A stretch of 36,775 nucleotides of DNA from Hymenobacter persicinus (GCF_004167665.1 NZ_SEWE01000044.1:1-36775), one strand, 5' to 3'; positions 8,076 to 17,005 are shown, numbered from the stretch's first letter. A program made the numbers and translations. The notes: a model not told the origin generated them from the letters alone.

Positions 8076-9151
8076 TACTTCATAATCCCCGCCCGGCTCA
8101 GCGCGGCCTGGTAGCGGCGGGCATTGACGAGGTGCTCCTGCTCATTACGGGCAAAGGCGTGGTAGCCGCTGAAATCCTCCTTGGCGCAGAAGTAGAGGTA
8201 GTCGTGCTGCTCGGGGTTCAACACCGCGTCGATGCTGGCAATGCTGGGCAGGTTGATGGGGCCCGGCGGCAGGCCAGCGTACTTGTAGGTGTTGTAGGGC
8301 GAGTCCTTCTGCAAATGCACGTTGAGCACGCGCTTGATGGTGAAGTCGTGGTTGGCAAATACCACCGTGGGGTCGGCTTGGAGCTTCATGCCGCGCTTGA
8401 GGCGGTTGAGGTACACGCCCGCCACCCGGGGCCGCTCGTCGGCGTGCTGCTGCTGTTCGGCCTCCACAATACTGGCCAGGGTGCTCACTTGGGCGCGGGT
8501 CAGGTTCAGCTTCTTGGCTTTGGCCACCCGGGCCGGGGTCCAGAACTTGTCGTACTCCTTCTTCATGCGCTGCATGAGGTTGTCGGCCGTCGAGTTCCAG
8601 TACAGCTCGTAGGTGTTCGGGATAAACATCGTCATGATGTTCGTCGTGTCGAAGCCCAGGCTCTTGGTGTAACTGGGGGAGCTCAGCAGGCTGTCGAACT
8701 GGCCGGGGCGGGTGTCAATGGCGGTGCTGAGCTTGCGGGCCAGCTCTTCCCGCAGGCGGATGTTCTGAAACGTGAGCTTGAGCGGGGACTGGCGGCCGGC
8801 GCGCAGGTCCGAAATCAGCTGGCGGTTGGTATAACCGTTTTTGAGCTCGTAGCGGCCGGGCTTCACGAGCTGGTTGTACTTCATGAGCTTGGCCACGAAG
8901 CGGAACGAGAGCCGGTCGACGATAACGCCGGTGGCATCGATGGAGTCCATGACGGCCTTATAGCTTTCCCCCTTGCGGATGAGCACGTAGGTCGGGCGGC
9001 CCTTGGTTTCGACGTTGGGCGTGAAGAAAACCTGGTAGAAATAGTAAGAGAAGCTCACGAACAGCACGCCCAGAATGGCCGTGACGGTGGCGATGCGGTT
9101 GCGCCGGCGGACAGATTTGGCTTTGGCCTCGGGGCGGTACGGTTTGGACAT
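8075..9151 (-). CDS. mltG: Endolytic murein transglycosylase MltG
   Basis: This encodes 358 aa from the ATG at 9151 (MSKPYRPEAKAK...). The frame is open 29 codons upstream, but that extension is unlike the family. A single membrane segment lies at ~20-43 after a basic cytoplasmic stretch. A LysM-like/YceG N-terminal part is followed by the YceG core: FIPNTYELYW (~177-186), LASIVEAE with the probable catalytic Glu at residue 230, VYLNRLKRGMKLQADPTV, and the conserved SPYNTYKYAGLPPGPI. MltG cleaves nascent glycan strands at the membrane and is thought to release them from the synthase. It heads the cluster with the thioesterase and YihY genes and has a perfect -7 element about 85 bp upstream. 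Confidence 0.95.
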   Translation of the reverse strand: MSKPYRPEAKAKSVRRRNRIATVTAILGVLFVSFSYYFYQVFFTPNVETKGRPTYVLIRKGESYKAVMDSIDATGVIVDRLSFRFVAKLMKYNQLVKPGRYELKNGYTNRQLISDLRAGRQSPLKLTFQNIRLREELARKLSTAIDTRPGQFDSLLSSPSYTKSLGFDTTNIMTMFIPNTYELYWNSTADNLMQRMKKEYDKFWTPARVAKAKKLNLTRAQVSTLASIVEAEQQQHADERPRVAGVYLNRLKRGMKLQADPTVVFANHDFTIKRVLNVHLQKDSPYNTYKYAGLPPGPINLPSIASIDAVLNPEQHDYLYFCAKEDFSGYHAFARNEQEHLVNARRYQAALSRAGIMK

Positions 9152-9503
9152 TGCGACAGCAGGATGCGAAGAGAAGGAAAAGGCGGCAACCCCGGTTCCG
9201 GCGGCGCAGGCCCCGGGTTCCGGAATTTTCCGGGTCAAAAGTACGCCTTATCCCGGGGTTCACCAGTTTCCTTCTCCGCTGGCCTGAGTAGCCCGGCGGC
9301 CGGGCGTAACGCAAGCTTAACATGGCTTCAAGCCCCACGAAGCTTGCGGGTTGGCTCAGCCCGACGTCGCCCGAATGCCGCGGGATACCGTATACGGCTT
9401 TTCAAGACCTTTTTCTTCCTTACCTTAGCCTCAGAACCTGCCCTTAGGGGCCGGTTTGCCCGTTGCGCTTCATTTGTCCTTTCACCTTTTCCAACTTTTT
9501 ATC
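9152..9503. other. Divergent intergenic region between mltG and a T9SS cargo gene
   Basis: About 350 bp contain no gene that I can support. The mltG promoter lies at 9236-9243 (minus). On the plus strand TACCTTAG near 9421-9428 is one base off the -7 consensus and could drive the gene starting near 9504. Confidence 0.5.
9236..9243 (-). promoter_or_regulatory. Bacteroidota -7 element (TACTTTTG) upstream of mltG
   Basis: Plus-strand CAAAAGTA reads TACTTTTG on the minus strand, a perfect TAnnTTTG about 85 bp before the mltG ATG. A -33 TTG is not obvious. Confidence 0.55.
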
Positions 9504-10526
9504 GTGGTACTCTTTACTCGCTCCATTGCGCAACTGCGCGCCCTGCCTGTTGCAGCCCTGGTCCTCGGTCTTTCGCTGTCGGCCCAGGCCCAGACTCCGA
9601 TTGCCATCACCGGTGGCACGTCCATCTACTCGCAGAACTTCGACGGGCTCACCCCGACCGGCACCACCTACCCTGCGGGTTGGGCCGGCCTGCGCTACGC
9701 CCGTTCCTCTACCAACACCACGGCCATTATCAACGAGGCTCTCAACCCGGTAGTACTAGCCGACGGCAGCAACGCCGGCGCCGTGTACAATGCGGGCCCG
9801 AATGCCGGCTCTACCGGTGACACCGACCGCGCCCTGGGCTCGTTGGCTTCGGCCAGCACTTACCCCGCTTACGGCGCCGTATTTGTCAACAACAGCGGCG
9901 CGGCCATTACCCGCGTTTCGATGGCCGGCCGCGCCGAGCAGTGGCGCACGGGCAGCAACAACACCGTCAACGAGACCATCGTGTTCGAGTACAGCCTCGA
10001 CGCTACCAACCTCAACAGCGGCACCACGGCTACCTGGGTTCCCGTTACCAGCCTCGACCTGACTGAGCTGGCCATCACCAGCACCGTTGCCGGCCCGCTG
10101 GACGGCAATGCCGCCGCCAACTCTCGTCCTATTGCCGGCGTTATCACGGGCATCAACTGGCCTGCCGGGGGTACCATGTGGATCCGCTGGCGCGACAACG
10201 ACGACCTGGGCTCCGATGCCCTGCTGGCCGTCGATAACTTCGCCCTCGCTACCGGCAACACCGTCTTGGCCGCCCGCAACCAGGCCCTGGAAAACACGCT
10301 GAGCGTGTTCCCGAACCCAGCTACGAGCAAAATCAACCTGACCGTGGGTCAGGCGGGCGTGGGTGCCGCCGTGGAAATCTTCAACGCCCTGGGTCAGCGC
10401 GTGCAGCACCTGACGGCCACCCAGGCCCAGTTCTCGGTTGACGTGGCTGCCCTAAAAGCCGGCGTATACACCGTGCGCTTCACCACCGCGGAAGGTGCCG
10501 CCACCCGTTCGTTTGTGAAGCAATAG
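9504..10526 (+). CDS. Secreted protein with T9SS sorting domain, function unknown
   Basis: I chose the GTG at 9504, giving about 340 aa, because it is followed at once by a good signal peptide (RSIAQLRALPVAALVLGLSL, then SAQAQ). A TTG at 9456 is also in frame; no ATG is available near the start. The mature protein begins IYSQNFDGLTPTGTTYPAGW, a pattern common at the start of surface proteins in this phylum, followed by a beta-rich region with WIRWRDNDDLGSDALLAVDNF that resembles a jelly-roll or lamin-tail-like fold (inference). The last ~75 residues (NTLSVFPNPATSKINL ... LKAGVYTVRF ... SFVKQ) are a type A T9SS sorting domain. It is a single-gene unit with its own terminator. Confidence 0.85.
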   Translation: MVLFTRSIAQLRALPVAALVLGLSLSAQAQTPIAITGGTSIYSQNFDGLTPTGTTYPAGWAGLRYARSSTNTTAIINEALNPVVLADGSNAGAVYNAGPNAGSTGDTDRALGSLASASTYPAYGAVFVNNSGAAITRVSMAGRAEQWRTGSNNTVNETIVFEYSLDATNLNSGTTATWVPVTSLDLTELAITSTVAGPLDGNAAANSRPIAGVITGINWPAGGTMWIRWRDNDDLGSDALLAVDNFALATGNTVLAARNQALENTLSVFPNPATSKINLTVGQAGVGAAVEIFNALGQRVQHLTATQAQFSVDVAALKAGVYTVRFTTAEGAATRSFVKQ

Positions 10527-10544
10527 GGTTTATTAGCTTCTTGA

Positions 10545-10578
10545 AAAGGCCCTGGCTACCAAGCCAGGGCCTTTTTTG
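10545..10578 (+). terminator. Rho-independent terminator after the T9SS cargo gene
   Basis: AAAGGCCCTGGCT (10545-10557) pairs perfectly with 10562-10574 around an ACCA loop, and the right arm runs into a T tract. Confidence 0.9.
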
Positions 10579-10715
10579 TGGGCTATTATGCTGCCCAAAC
10601 GTAACCCAACCCACAAAATCCGCGAATGAGTGGTACTTCTGTGCGCGGCGTGCTACCTTGCCCCGCTCCCGCTCCCGCTCCCGGGCGGAATTGTTCCACA
10701 TCCTACCTAGCTCCT

Positions 10716-11348
10716 ATGCCCGCTACGCTGCTCCGCATCCACCCCGATAACCCACCGCAGAATCGTATTCAGCAAGTAGTGGACGTGCTTCGCAAAGGCG
10801 GCATCATTATCTACCCCACCGACACGGTGTACGGCATCGGCTGCGACATTCACAACCCCAAGGCCGTCGACCGGCTCTGCCGCATCAAGGGCCTGAACCC
10901 GGACAAGGCTAACCTGAGCTTTATCTGCTCCGACCTCTCCCACATTGCCGACTACGCCCACGGCATCACCACGCCCACCTACAAAGTGCTGAAAAAGGCG
11001 CTGCCCGGGCCTTTCACCTTTATCTTCGAAGCCAGCTCCAAGGCCCCGCGCCAGGGCGGCAACAAACGCAAAACCGTGGGTATCCGGGTGCCCGACAATA
11101 CCATCATCATTCAACTGGTCAAGGAACTCGGCAACCCGATTTTCAGCACCTCGGTGCGCGAGGACGAAAACACGCTCGACGAGTACGTTACTGACCCCGA
11201 CCTGATTTTCGAGAAATACCGCCTGCTCGTGGACCTAGTCATCGACGGCGGCTTCGGCAACAACGTACCCAGCACCATCATCGACTGCTCCAACAACGAC
11301 TTCGAACTCGTCCGCCAGGGTGCCGGCGACATCGAGCAGTATCTGTGA
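10716..11348 (+). CDS. Sua5/YciO/YrdC-family protein (probable threonylcarbamoyl-AMP synthase type)
   Basis: This encodes 210 aa from ATG 10716. An in-frame ATG at 10626 exists, but the 30 extra residues are encoded by a GCTCCC hexamer repeat and look non-coding. The YrdC core is clear: GGIIIYPTDTVYGIGCDI (~28-45), LCRIKGLNPDKANLSFIC, LPGPFTFIFEAS, KRKTVGIRVPDN, GNPIFSTSVRED and STIIDCS. The family makes threonylcarbamoyl-AMP for the t6A37 modification of ANN-decoding tRNAs. This single-domain form without the Sua5 extension is closer to YciO/YwlC, and YciO proteins may not have the same role, so the exact activity is open. The gene stands alone, followed by a strong terminator at 11432-11467. 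Confidence 0.9.
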   Translation: MPATLLRIHPDNPPQNRIQQVVDVLRKGGIIIYPTDTVYGIGCDIHNPKAVDRLCRIKGLNPDKANLSFICSDLSHIADYAHGITTPTYKVLKKALPGPFTFIFEASSKAPRQGGNKRKTVGIRVPDNTIIIQLVKELGNPIFSTSVREDENTLDEYVTDPDLIFEKYRLLVDLVIDGGFGNNVPSTIIDCSNNDFELVRQGAGDIEQYL

Positions 11349-11431
11349 GCGGTGAGATTGTGAAATGGTGAGTTGTCGTCCCATTAGCGCATTCATGAAC
11401 CGCCTTCGGGCCCAGAGAAACCATTATTCGT

Positions 11432-11467
11432 AAAAAGCCCCGCTATCTGCAGATAGCGGGGCTTTTT
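11432..11467 (+). terminator. Hairpin terminator between convergent genes
   Basis: AAAAAGCCCCGCTATCT (11432-11448) pairs with 11451-11467 as a perfect 17-bp inverted repeat; the A and T tracts at both ends make it usable in both directions. It is about 85 bp after the Sua5-type gene and 95 bp beyond the acyltransferase stop. Confidence 0.9.
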
Positions 11468-11561
11468 CTATTTGGCGTCTTTCCGCAGAGTCCGAAATAG
11501 CTTACTTGCTCCTACTGAACAACTCGCCTCAACAAGCGGCCTGAACAACAACTACACCACT

Positions 11562-12461
11562 TCACTGCTTCACCCGCTTGTGTTTCCAGCGGCGGTGGGT
11601 CCAGAGGTAGTCGTTGGGGAACAGGCGAATGTCGCGCTCCAGGTGGCGCACGAAGGAATCGGTGATGGGGAAGGTGCCGGGCGCCAGCGGGGCGTCGCCG
11701 TCATAGAGCTCGGTCAGCACAATTTCGTAGTAGCCCCGGGCTTTGCGCCGGATGCTCACGTACACCACCGGGTAGTGAAACTGGGCGGCCAGCCGGTCGG
11801 CGCTGGTGTAGAAGCCCGATTCCTGATTCATAAACGTGGTCCAGTACGGCTGATCCTCGGGCCCCGCGGCTTGGTCCGACAGCAAACTCACCACCCGCAC
11901 CTGGTCCCGGTTGCGGATCAGGTTGCGCAGCGTGTCGCGCATTGGAATGAGTTTGGCCCCGGTGCGCGTGCGCAGCCGGTACATAAAGCTCTCGAAAAAC
12001 GGGTTCGACAGCGGCTTGTACACCCCATCGGCGCTGGCCGACAGCCACGTGGCCCCCGACGTCAGCACCCACTCCCAGTTGCCGGCGTGGGAGCTAAGCC
12101 CGAGCACCGTGCGGCCCTTGTGAAACCACTTTTCCAGCACCTCCGGATTGCTGAAATACACCCGCTCTTTCAATTCAGCCGGCGTCAGTACGGCCAGCTT
12201 CAGGGTCTCGACTATCACTTCCGCAAAGTGCCGGTAAAACTCCTTGGCAATCTGCTGAATCTGAGCCGCCGACTTTTCCGGAAACGAGTTGCGCAGGTTT
12301 TCCAGCACCACCCGGCGGCGGTACCCGATTACGTAGTACGTGAGCAGATAAATGGCGTCGGCCAGCACGTAGAGCACGCGCAGGGGCAGCCGCGCCAGGG
12401 CCAGCAGGAGCCATTCCAGCGGCCGGTAATACCAGGGGTACTTTCTAGGGGTCGGAGTCAT
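11562..12461 (-). CDS. LpxL/HtrB-like lysophospholipid acyltransferase
   Basis: This encodes 299 aa starting at ATG 12461. A hydrophobic membrane anchor lies at ~12-48 (LEWLLLALARLPLRVLYVLA ...). The HX4E catalytic box of the family is HAGNWE with H125 and E130, within GLSSHAGNWEWV. A later conserved part reads LLSDQAAGPEDQPYWTTFM, typical of LpxL/HtrB enzymes that handle lipid A secondary acyl chains. In Bacteroidota such enzymes may also acylate other lipids, so lipid A is likely but not certain. The C-terminus (YLWTHRRWKHKR) is the usual family ending. Its start overlaps the stop of the upstream gene by 4 bp (ATGA), so the two are translationally coupled. Confidence 0.92.
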   Translation of the reverse strand: MTPTPRKYPWYYRPLEWLLLALARLPLRVLYVLADAIYLLTYYVIGYRRRVVLENLRNSFPEKSAAQIQQIAKEFYRHFAEVIVETLKLAVLTPAELKERVYFSNPEVLEKWFHKGRTVLGLSSHAGNWEWVLTSGATWLSASADGVYKPLSNPFFESFMYRLRTRTGAKLIPMRDTLRNLIRNRDQVRVVSLLSDQAAGPEDQPYWTTFMNQESGFYTSADRLAAQFHYPVVYVSIRRKARGYYEIVLTELYDGDAPLAPGTFPITDSFVRHLERDIRLFPNDYLWTHRRWKHKRVKQ

Positions 12462-13342
12462 CGGGGCAGCGCCGCGCCGGCCGGGGCGTAGTCTGCCGGG
12501 TTGCGGCGCAGGCGGGTCGTTTGGGCCGAAATTAGCTTATTTTTGCCGTCGCGGGCCTCCACGGTCAGCGTGTACTCCCCCGCCGGCAGCTTGCTGATGT
12601 CCAGCTCCCCCACCACCGGCGTACCCCGCCCGGCCTGACCGGTAGAAGTGCCCGCGGCCGTCAGCAGGTCCTTGGTGCCGGCCGCGGCGCGCACTTTGTA
12701 GCGCAGCTGCACTGCCTGCTCGGCCTGCACATTGTAGAGCTCCGCGTAGAAAAACAGCCGGTCCGCCCCCCGGGCGTAAAGCCCACCCGGCGCCCGGGTC
12801 AGGCTGAAATTGTTGCGAATAAAATTGCTTTGCTCCAGCGACTTGGACGCCGGCCGGGCCAGCAGCACAATGTCGCTCAGCAAGGGCGTTTTGGGCTTCG
12901 AGTCCAGCACCAGCGGCAAATCCACTACTGTCACGCGGCCGGCCCGGTACTGGTCGCGCACCTGCCCGCGCAAAACGTAGTTGCCATCGGGTAGGGCAAT
13001 GCGCTTCTGGAAGCTGACCGGGTTTTTCAGGCTGATGCTCGTGTCGCTGAGCACCGGGGGCTTCAGGGTAATGGTTTCCTGGTAGGCAGCCGAGCCGTCG
13101 GGCTTGAGCACCTCCAGTGTCAGGGTAGCGGCGGCCTGAAATATCTTGGGCGCCCGGCGCTTATACGTCAGCGCCTGCCCTGGCACGGTGGCGTACACTT
13201 CCAGCACGCCGCCCTGCACGGCGAGGTCCTCGTTTCGAAAGCGGGCTACGTCGAGCACCAGCAGCGGTGGCGCAGCGGCCCGGGCCATGAGCGAGGTCAG
13301 CACCAGCAACAGAACAAGCGGGGAAAGCAGGGGGCGCATCAT
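12458..13342 (-). CDS. Secreted protein of unknown function, coupled to the acyltransferase
   Basis: This encodes 294 aa; it starts at ATG 13342, or the adjacent ATG 13339. A signal peptide (LLSPLVLLLVLTSLMARAAA) is clear, and the rest is soluble and beta-rich. The opening VLDVARFRNEDLAVQGGVLEVYATVPGQALTYKR, with later tracts of the type NYVLRGQVRDQ and LPAGEYTLTVEARD, resembles the N-terminal beta domain of GWxTD-type proteins of Bacteroidota, but no GWxTD domain is present. That link is a weak impression, not a firm assignment. The ATGA overlap with the LpxL-like gene implies one transcript and perhaps an envelope role. TAAGTTTA on the minus strand near 13428-13435 is one base off a -7 element. 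Confidence 0.8.
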   Translation of the reverse strand: MMRPLLSPLVLLLVLTSLMARAAAPPLLVLDVARFRNEDLAVQGGVLEVYATVPGQALTYKRRAPKIFQAAATLTLEVLKPDGSAAYQETITLKPPVLSDTSISLKNPVSFQKRIALPDGNYVLRGQVRDQYRAGRVTVVDLPLVLDSKPKTPLLSDIVLLARPASKSLEQSNFIRNNFSLTRAPGGLYARGADRLFFYAELYNVQAEQAVQLRYKVRAAAGTKDLLTAAGTSTGQAGRGTPVVGELDISKLPAGEYTLTVEARDGKNKLISAQTTRLRRNPADYAPAGAALPR

Positions 13343-13613
13343 GTCAGATTGGCGGAGTAGCGGATAGTCAACCAGCAGAATCCTGCCAGCGGCGCAATTG
13401 GTTCAGTGCGCAGGGGCGAGAGCCCAATAAACTTAAAATTTAGCTGAGTGCTTCCAATCACAGTACTACTCCTACGCCGGCTGTGCGGTTTTCCTGCGTG
13501 GGTGTCGCCCCGTGATTCTTCGTGCGGCGTGGCGCTTATTCCGGCGTTTTCCGCTAACATCACGCCGTCCGCGGCCTAGTTCAGGCCCGGCCCATCCGCC
13601 AGCTTTTTCGTTT

Positions 13614-14246
13614 ATGCCCGTTCTGTTTGAGTCCCAATACAATCCTCCCACCACCTTCTTCGCCGCCCTGGCCGGAGCCGACGCCCTGTGGCTGGAGCGC
13701 CACGAGCACTATCACAAGCAAACCTACCGTAACCGCTGCCTGATCCTGACCAATCAGGGCGTCAAGCCCCTGACGGTGCCCGTCGTGAATGGTAACCGCA
13801 GCGAGAAGGTATTGACCTCGGCCCTGGAAATCGACTACCGGCAGAACTGGGTGCACACGCACTGGCGCAGCCTGCAAACCGCGTACGGCGGAACCCCGTA
13901 CTTTGAGTACTACGCCGATTACCTCCGCGACATCTATTGGCAAAAGCCGGCGCTGCTCTTCGAACTCAATGTGGCTCTGCTGCGCTTCTACCTGCGGTGC
14001 CTGCGCCTGCCGATTCCCGTAGAATTTACGACCGAATACCGTTCCTCGTATCCTGCCGCCGTCGTGCACGACCGGCGGGATTGGCTGACGCCGAAAGCTT
14101 CCGCGGCCCCCGAGCCTGACACTACGTCCGGTACGGGCCACCCCCGACCCTACCTGCAGACCTTTGGTAAAGATTTTGTACCGGGCCTCAGCATCTTAGA
14201 CCTGCTTTTCATGCAGGGGCCGGCCGCGGGGAGTTTTCTTACGTAG
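13614..14246 (+). CDS. WbqC-like family protein
   Basis: This encodes 210 aa. The ATG at 13614 starts MPVLFESQYNPPTTFFAALA, which is where family members begin; the frame is open further upstream but low in quality. Family features are the early P-x-FESQYNPP..FF segment, HYHKQTYRNRCLILTNQG, LTVPVVNGNRSEK, RQNWVHTHWRSLQTAYGGTPYFEYY, and the ending FGKDFVPGLSILDLLFMQGP. WbqC-like proteins occur in O-antigen loci and, in Bacteroidota, often outside them; the biochemical role is not settled. There is no signal peptide, so it is cytoplasmic. It lies about 120 bp upstream of clpC in the same orientation. Confidence 0.88.
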   Translation: MPVLFESQYNPPTTFFAALAGADALWLERHEHYHKQTYRNRCLILTNQGVKPLTVPVVNGNRSEKVLTSALEIDYRQNWVHTHWRSLQTAYGGTPYFEYYADYLRDIYWQKPALLFELNVALLRFYLRCLRLPIPVEFTTEYRSSYPAAVVHDRRDWLTPKASAAPEPDTTSGTGHPRPYLQTFGKDFVPGLSILDLLFMQGPAAGSFLT

Positions 14247-14368
14247 CACTCCTATTAGCCGCCGAACCTTCGCCCGACTCTTCCTGTTTTCAGGTTATAT
14301 CGGCCCAACCCGCAAATAAGCGTTCTTGGCCCTTGCGGGGTTCCGTTTTTCTTCACTACCTTATTTGC

Positions 14369-16990
14369 ATGGAAGCTAAATTCTCAAATCGAGTCAAGGA
14401 GGTCATCTCCCTGAGCCGGGAAGAGGCCATCCGGCTCGGACACGACTATATCGGTACCGAACATCTGTTGCTTGGCATGATTCGCGAAGGGGAAGGCACT
14501 GCTATTGGTTTGCTCAAAAAACTGGGCGTATCGGTAGAGGAGCTTAAGTACGCCCTCGAGCAAGCCACTCGTAACACGGCCACCCAGGGCACGAGCATTA
14601 CCGGCTCCATCCCGCTGACCAAGCAGACCGAGAAAGTCCTCAAGATAACCTACCTCGAGGCCAAAATCTTCAAAAGCGAAATCATCGGCACCGAACACCT
14701 GCTGCTCTCGATTCTGCGCGATGAAGACAATATTTCGTCCCAAATTCTCAGCAAATTCAACGTGAACTACGAAGCCGTTCGCGACTCGCTGGACTACCAC
14801 GGCAACACTGCCCCCACCGACCGCGCCCCCGACACCGACGACGATGACAACGACCGCCTCTTTGGGGGTGGCGCGGGTAAAAGCGGTTCCGCCGGGAGCG
14901 GCGCCGCTCCCCGCAAGGCCGGCGAGAAATCGCGCACTCCGGTGCTCGACAACTTCGGCCGCGACCTGACCAAGCTCGCCGAGGACGACAAGCTCGACCC
15001 CATCGTGGGCCGGGAAAAAGAGATTGAGCGCGTAGCCCAGATCCTGAGCCGCCGCAAAAAGAACAACCCGATTCTGATCGGTGAGCCTGGTGTGGGTAAA
15101 ACCGCAATTGCCGAAGGCCTCGCCCTGCGCATCATCCAGAAGAAAGTATCGCGGGTGCTGTTCGGCAAGCGCGTCGTCACGCTCGACCTGGCTTCGCTTG
15201 TGGCCGGTACCAAGTACCGTGGCCAGTTTGAGGAGCGCATGAAGGCCGTAATGAACGAGCTGGAAAAGTCGCCCGACGTGATTCTGTTCATCGACGAGCT
15301 GCACACGATTGTGGGTGCCGGCGGGGCTTCGGGCTCGCTCGACGCCTCCAACATGTTCAAGCCGGCCCTGGCCCGCGGCGAAATTCAATGCATCGGTGCT
15401 ACTACGCTGGATGAATACCGGCAGTACATCGAGAAGGACGGCGCTTTGGCCCGTCGTTTCCAGATGGTAATGGTGGACCCCACCACGCCCGAGGAAACCA
15501 TCGAAATCCTGCACAACATCAAGGATAAGTACCAGGACCACCACCACGTGGTGTATACCGACAAGGCCATTGAGGCCTGCGTAAAGCTGTCGGACCGCTA
15601 CATGAGTGACCGGTTCCTGCCCGACAAGGCTATCGACATTCTCGACGAGGCCGGCGCCCGCGTGCACATCAACAACATTGTGGTGCCCGAGGATATCCTG
15701 AAGCTCGAAGAGAGCATCGAGAACATCAAGACGGAGAAAAACCGGGTGGTGAAGTCGCAGAAATACGAGGAAGCCGCCCAGCTCCGCGACAAGGAGAAAA
15801 AGCTCTTGGAGCAGCTCGACCAGGCCAAGAAGAACTGGGAGGACGAGACCAAGAAGAAGCGCTACACGGTGAAGGAGGAAAACGTGGCTGAGGTAATCGC
15901 CATGATGACCGGTATTCCCGTGGTGCGCGTGGCCCAGAACGAAAGCCAGAAGCTGCTCAACATGGGCGAAGAGCTTCAGGGAAAGGTTATCGGCCAGGAC
16001 AAAGCTATCAAGCAGTTGGTGAAAGCTATCCAGCGCACCCGCGTGGGCCTGAAAGACCCGAAGAAGCCGATTGGCTCATTCGTGTTCCTCGGCCCGACCG
16101 GTGTGGGTAAAACCGAGCTGGCGAAGGTGCTCGCCACCTACCTGTTCGATAAGGAAGACTCGCTCGTCCGCATCGACATGAGCGAGTACATGGAGAAATT
16201 CAGCGTCTCGCGCCTGGTGGGCGCCCCTCCCGGCTACGTGGGCTACGAAGAAGGCGGTCAGTTGACGGAGAAAATCCGCCGCAAGCCGTACTCGGTGATT
16301 CTGCTCGACGAAATCGAAAAGGCGCACCCCGATGTGTACAACCTGCTGCTGCAAGTGCTCGACGACGGTATCCTGACCGACGGCCTTGGCCGCAAGGTGG
16401 ACTTCCGCAACACCATCATCATCATGACCTCGAACATCGGGGCGCGGGATTTGGCTGATTTCGGCGCCGGTATCGGCTTCGGCACCAAGGCCCGCACCGA
16501 GAACTTGGATGAGCTGACGAAGGGCACTATCACCAACGCCCTGCGCAAGACCTTCTCGCCCGAGTTCCTCAACCGCTTGGACGACGTGATTGTCTTCAAC
16601 TCCCTGGAGAAAAAGGACATTCACCGCATCATCGACATTTCGCTGTCGAAGCTGCTGGGCCGCATCCAGACGCTGGGCTACAAAGTCGAGCTGACCGAGA
16701 AAGCCAAGGACTTCGTGGCCGAGAAAGGCTACGACCCCAAGTACGGCGCACGGCCGCTGAACCGGGCTATCCAGAAGTACATCGAAGACCCGATTGCCGA
16801 GGAAATCCTGAAGGCCGAAATCGTGCAGGGCGACATTATCACCGCCGACTTTGAGGAAGGCAAGGAAGAACTGACCTTTGCTGTTTCCAAGAGCGGGGAA
16901 AAGCCGAATCTGGCCAGCGACGAGCGGCCTGAGGAAGCCCCGGAGCCGACGGACGATGAGCCCAAGGACTCGAAGAAGAAAGGCGAGTAA
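14369..16990 (+). CDS. clpC: ClpC-type AAA+ chaperone (ATP-binding subunit of Clp protease)
   Basis: This encodes 873 aa from ATG 14369 (MEAKFSNRVKEVISLSREEA), matching the ClpC N-terminus. It has two Clp-N repeats (~1-150), an acidic/Gly-rich linker, AAA+ domain 1 with Walker A GEPGVGKT (238-245) and Walker B LFIDE (~308), a UVR-type middle region (YEEAAQLRDKEKKL, from 466) that separates ClpC from ClpB, and AAA+ domain 2 with Walker A GPTGVGKT (575-582). It unfolds proteins for the ClpP peptidase or acts with an adaptor; no clpP or mcsB is nearby. The extreme C-terminus is acidic then Lys-rich (PTDDEPKDSKKKGE). A monocistronic unit is likely, with a clear terminator. Confidence 0.96.
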   Translation: MEAKFSNRVKEVISLSREEAIRLGHDYIGTEHLLLGMIREGEGTAIGLLKKLGVSVEELKYALEQATRNTATQGTSITGSIPLTKQTEKVLKITYLEAKIFKSEIIGTEHLLLSILRDEDNISSQILSKFNVNYEAVRDSLDYHGNTAPTDRAPDTDDDDNDRLFGGGAGKSGSAGSGAAPRKAGEKSRTPVLDNFGRDLTKLAEDDKLDPIVGREKEIERVAQILSRRKKNNPILIGEPGVGKTAIAEGLALRIIQKKVSRVLFGKRVVTLDLASLVAGTKYRGQFEERMKAVMNELEKSPDVILFIDELHTIVGAGGASGSLDASNMFKPALARGEIQCIGATTLDEYRQYIEKDGALARRFQMVMVDPTTPEETIEILHNIKDKYQDHHHVVYTDKAIEACVKLSDRYMSDRFLPDKAIDILDEAGARVHINNIVVPEDILKLEESIENIKTEKNRVVKSQKYEEAAQLRDKEKKLLEQLDQAKKNWEDETKKKRYTVKEENVAEVIAMMTGIPVVRVAQNESQKLLNMGEELQGKVIGQDKAIKQLVKAIQRTRVGLKDPKKPIGSFVFLGPTGVGKTELAKVLATYLFDKEDSLVRIDMSEYMEKFSVSRLVGAPPGYVGYEEGGQLTEKIRRKPYSVILLDEIEKAHPDVYNLLLQVLDDGILTDGLGRKVDFRNTIIIMTSNIGARDLADFGAGIGFGTKARTENLDELTKGTITNALRKTFSPEFLNRLDDVIVFNSLEKKDIHRIIDISLSKLLGRIQTLGYKVELTEKAKDFVAEKGYDPKYGARPLNRAIQKYIEDPIAEEILKAEIVQGDIITADFEEGKEELTFAVSKSGEKPNLASDERPEEAPEPTDDEPKDSKKKGE

Positions 16991-17005
16991 TTCGCTGGAA
17001 TAACG

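Noticed and set aside
8030..9820. 596-codon plus-strand frame opposite mltG
   Set aside because: Antisense shadow of mltG; no family features, and it runs on into the next gene in another frame.
14384..15667. 427-codon minus-strand frame opposite clpC
   Set aside because: Mirror frame of a highly conserved ClpC region.
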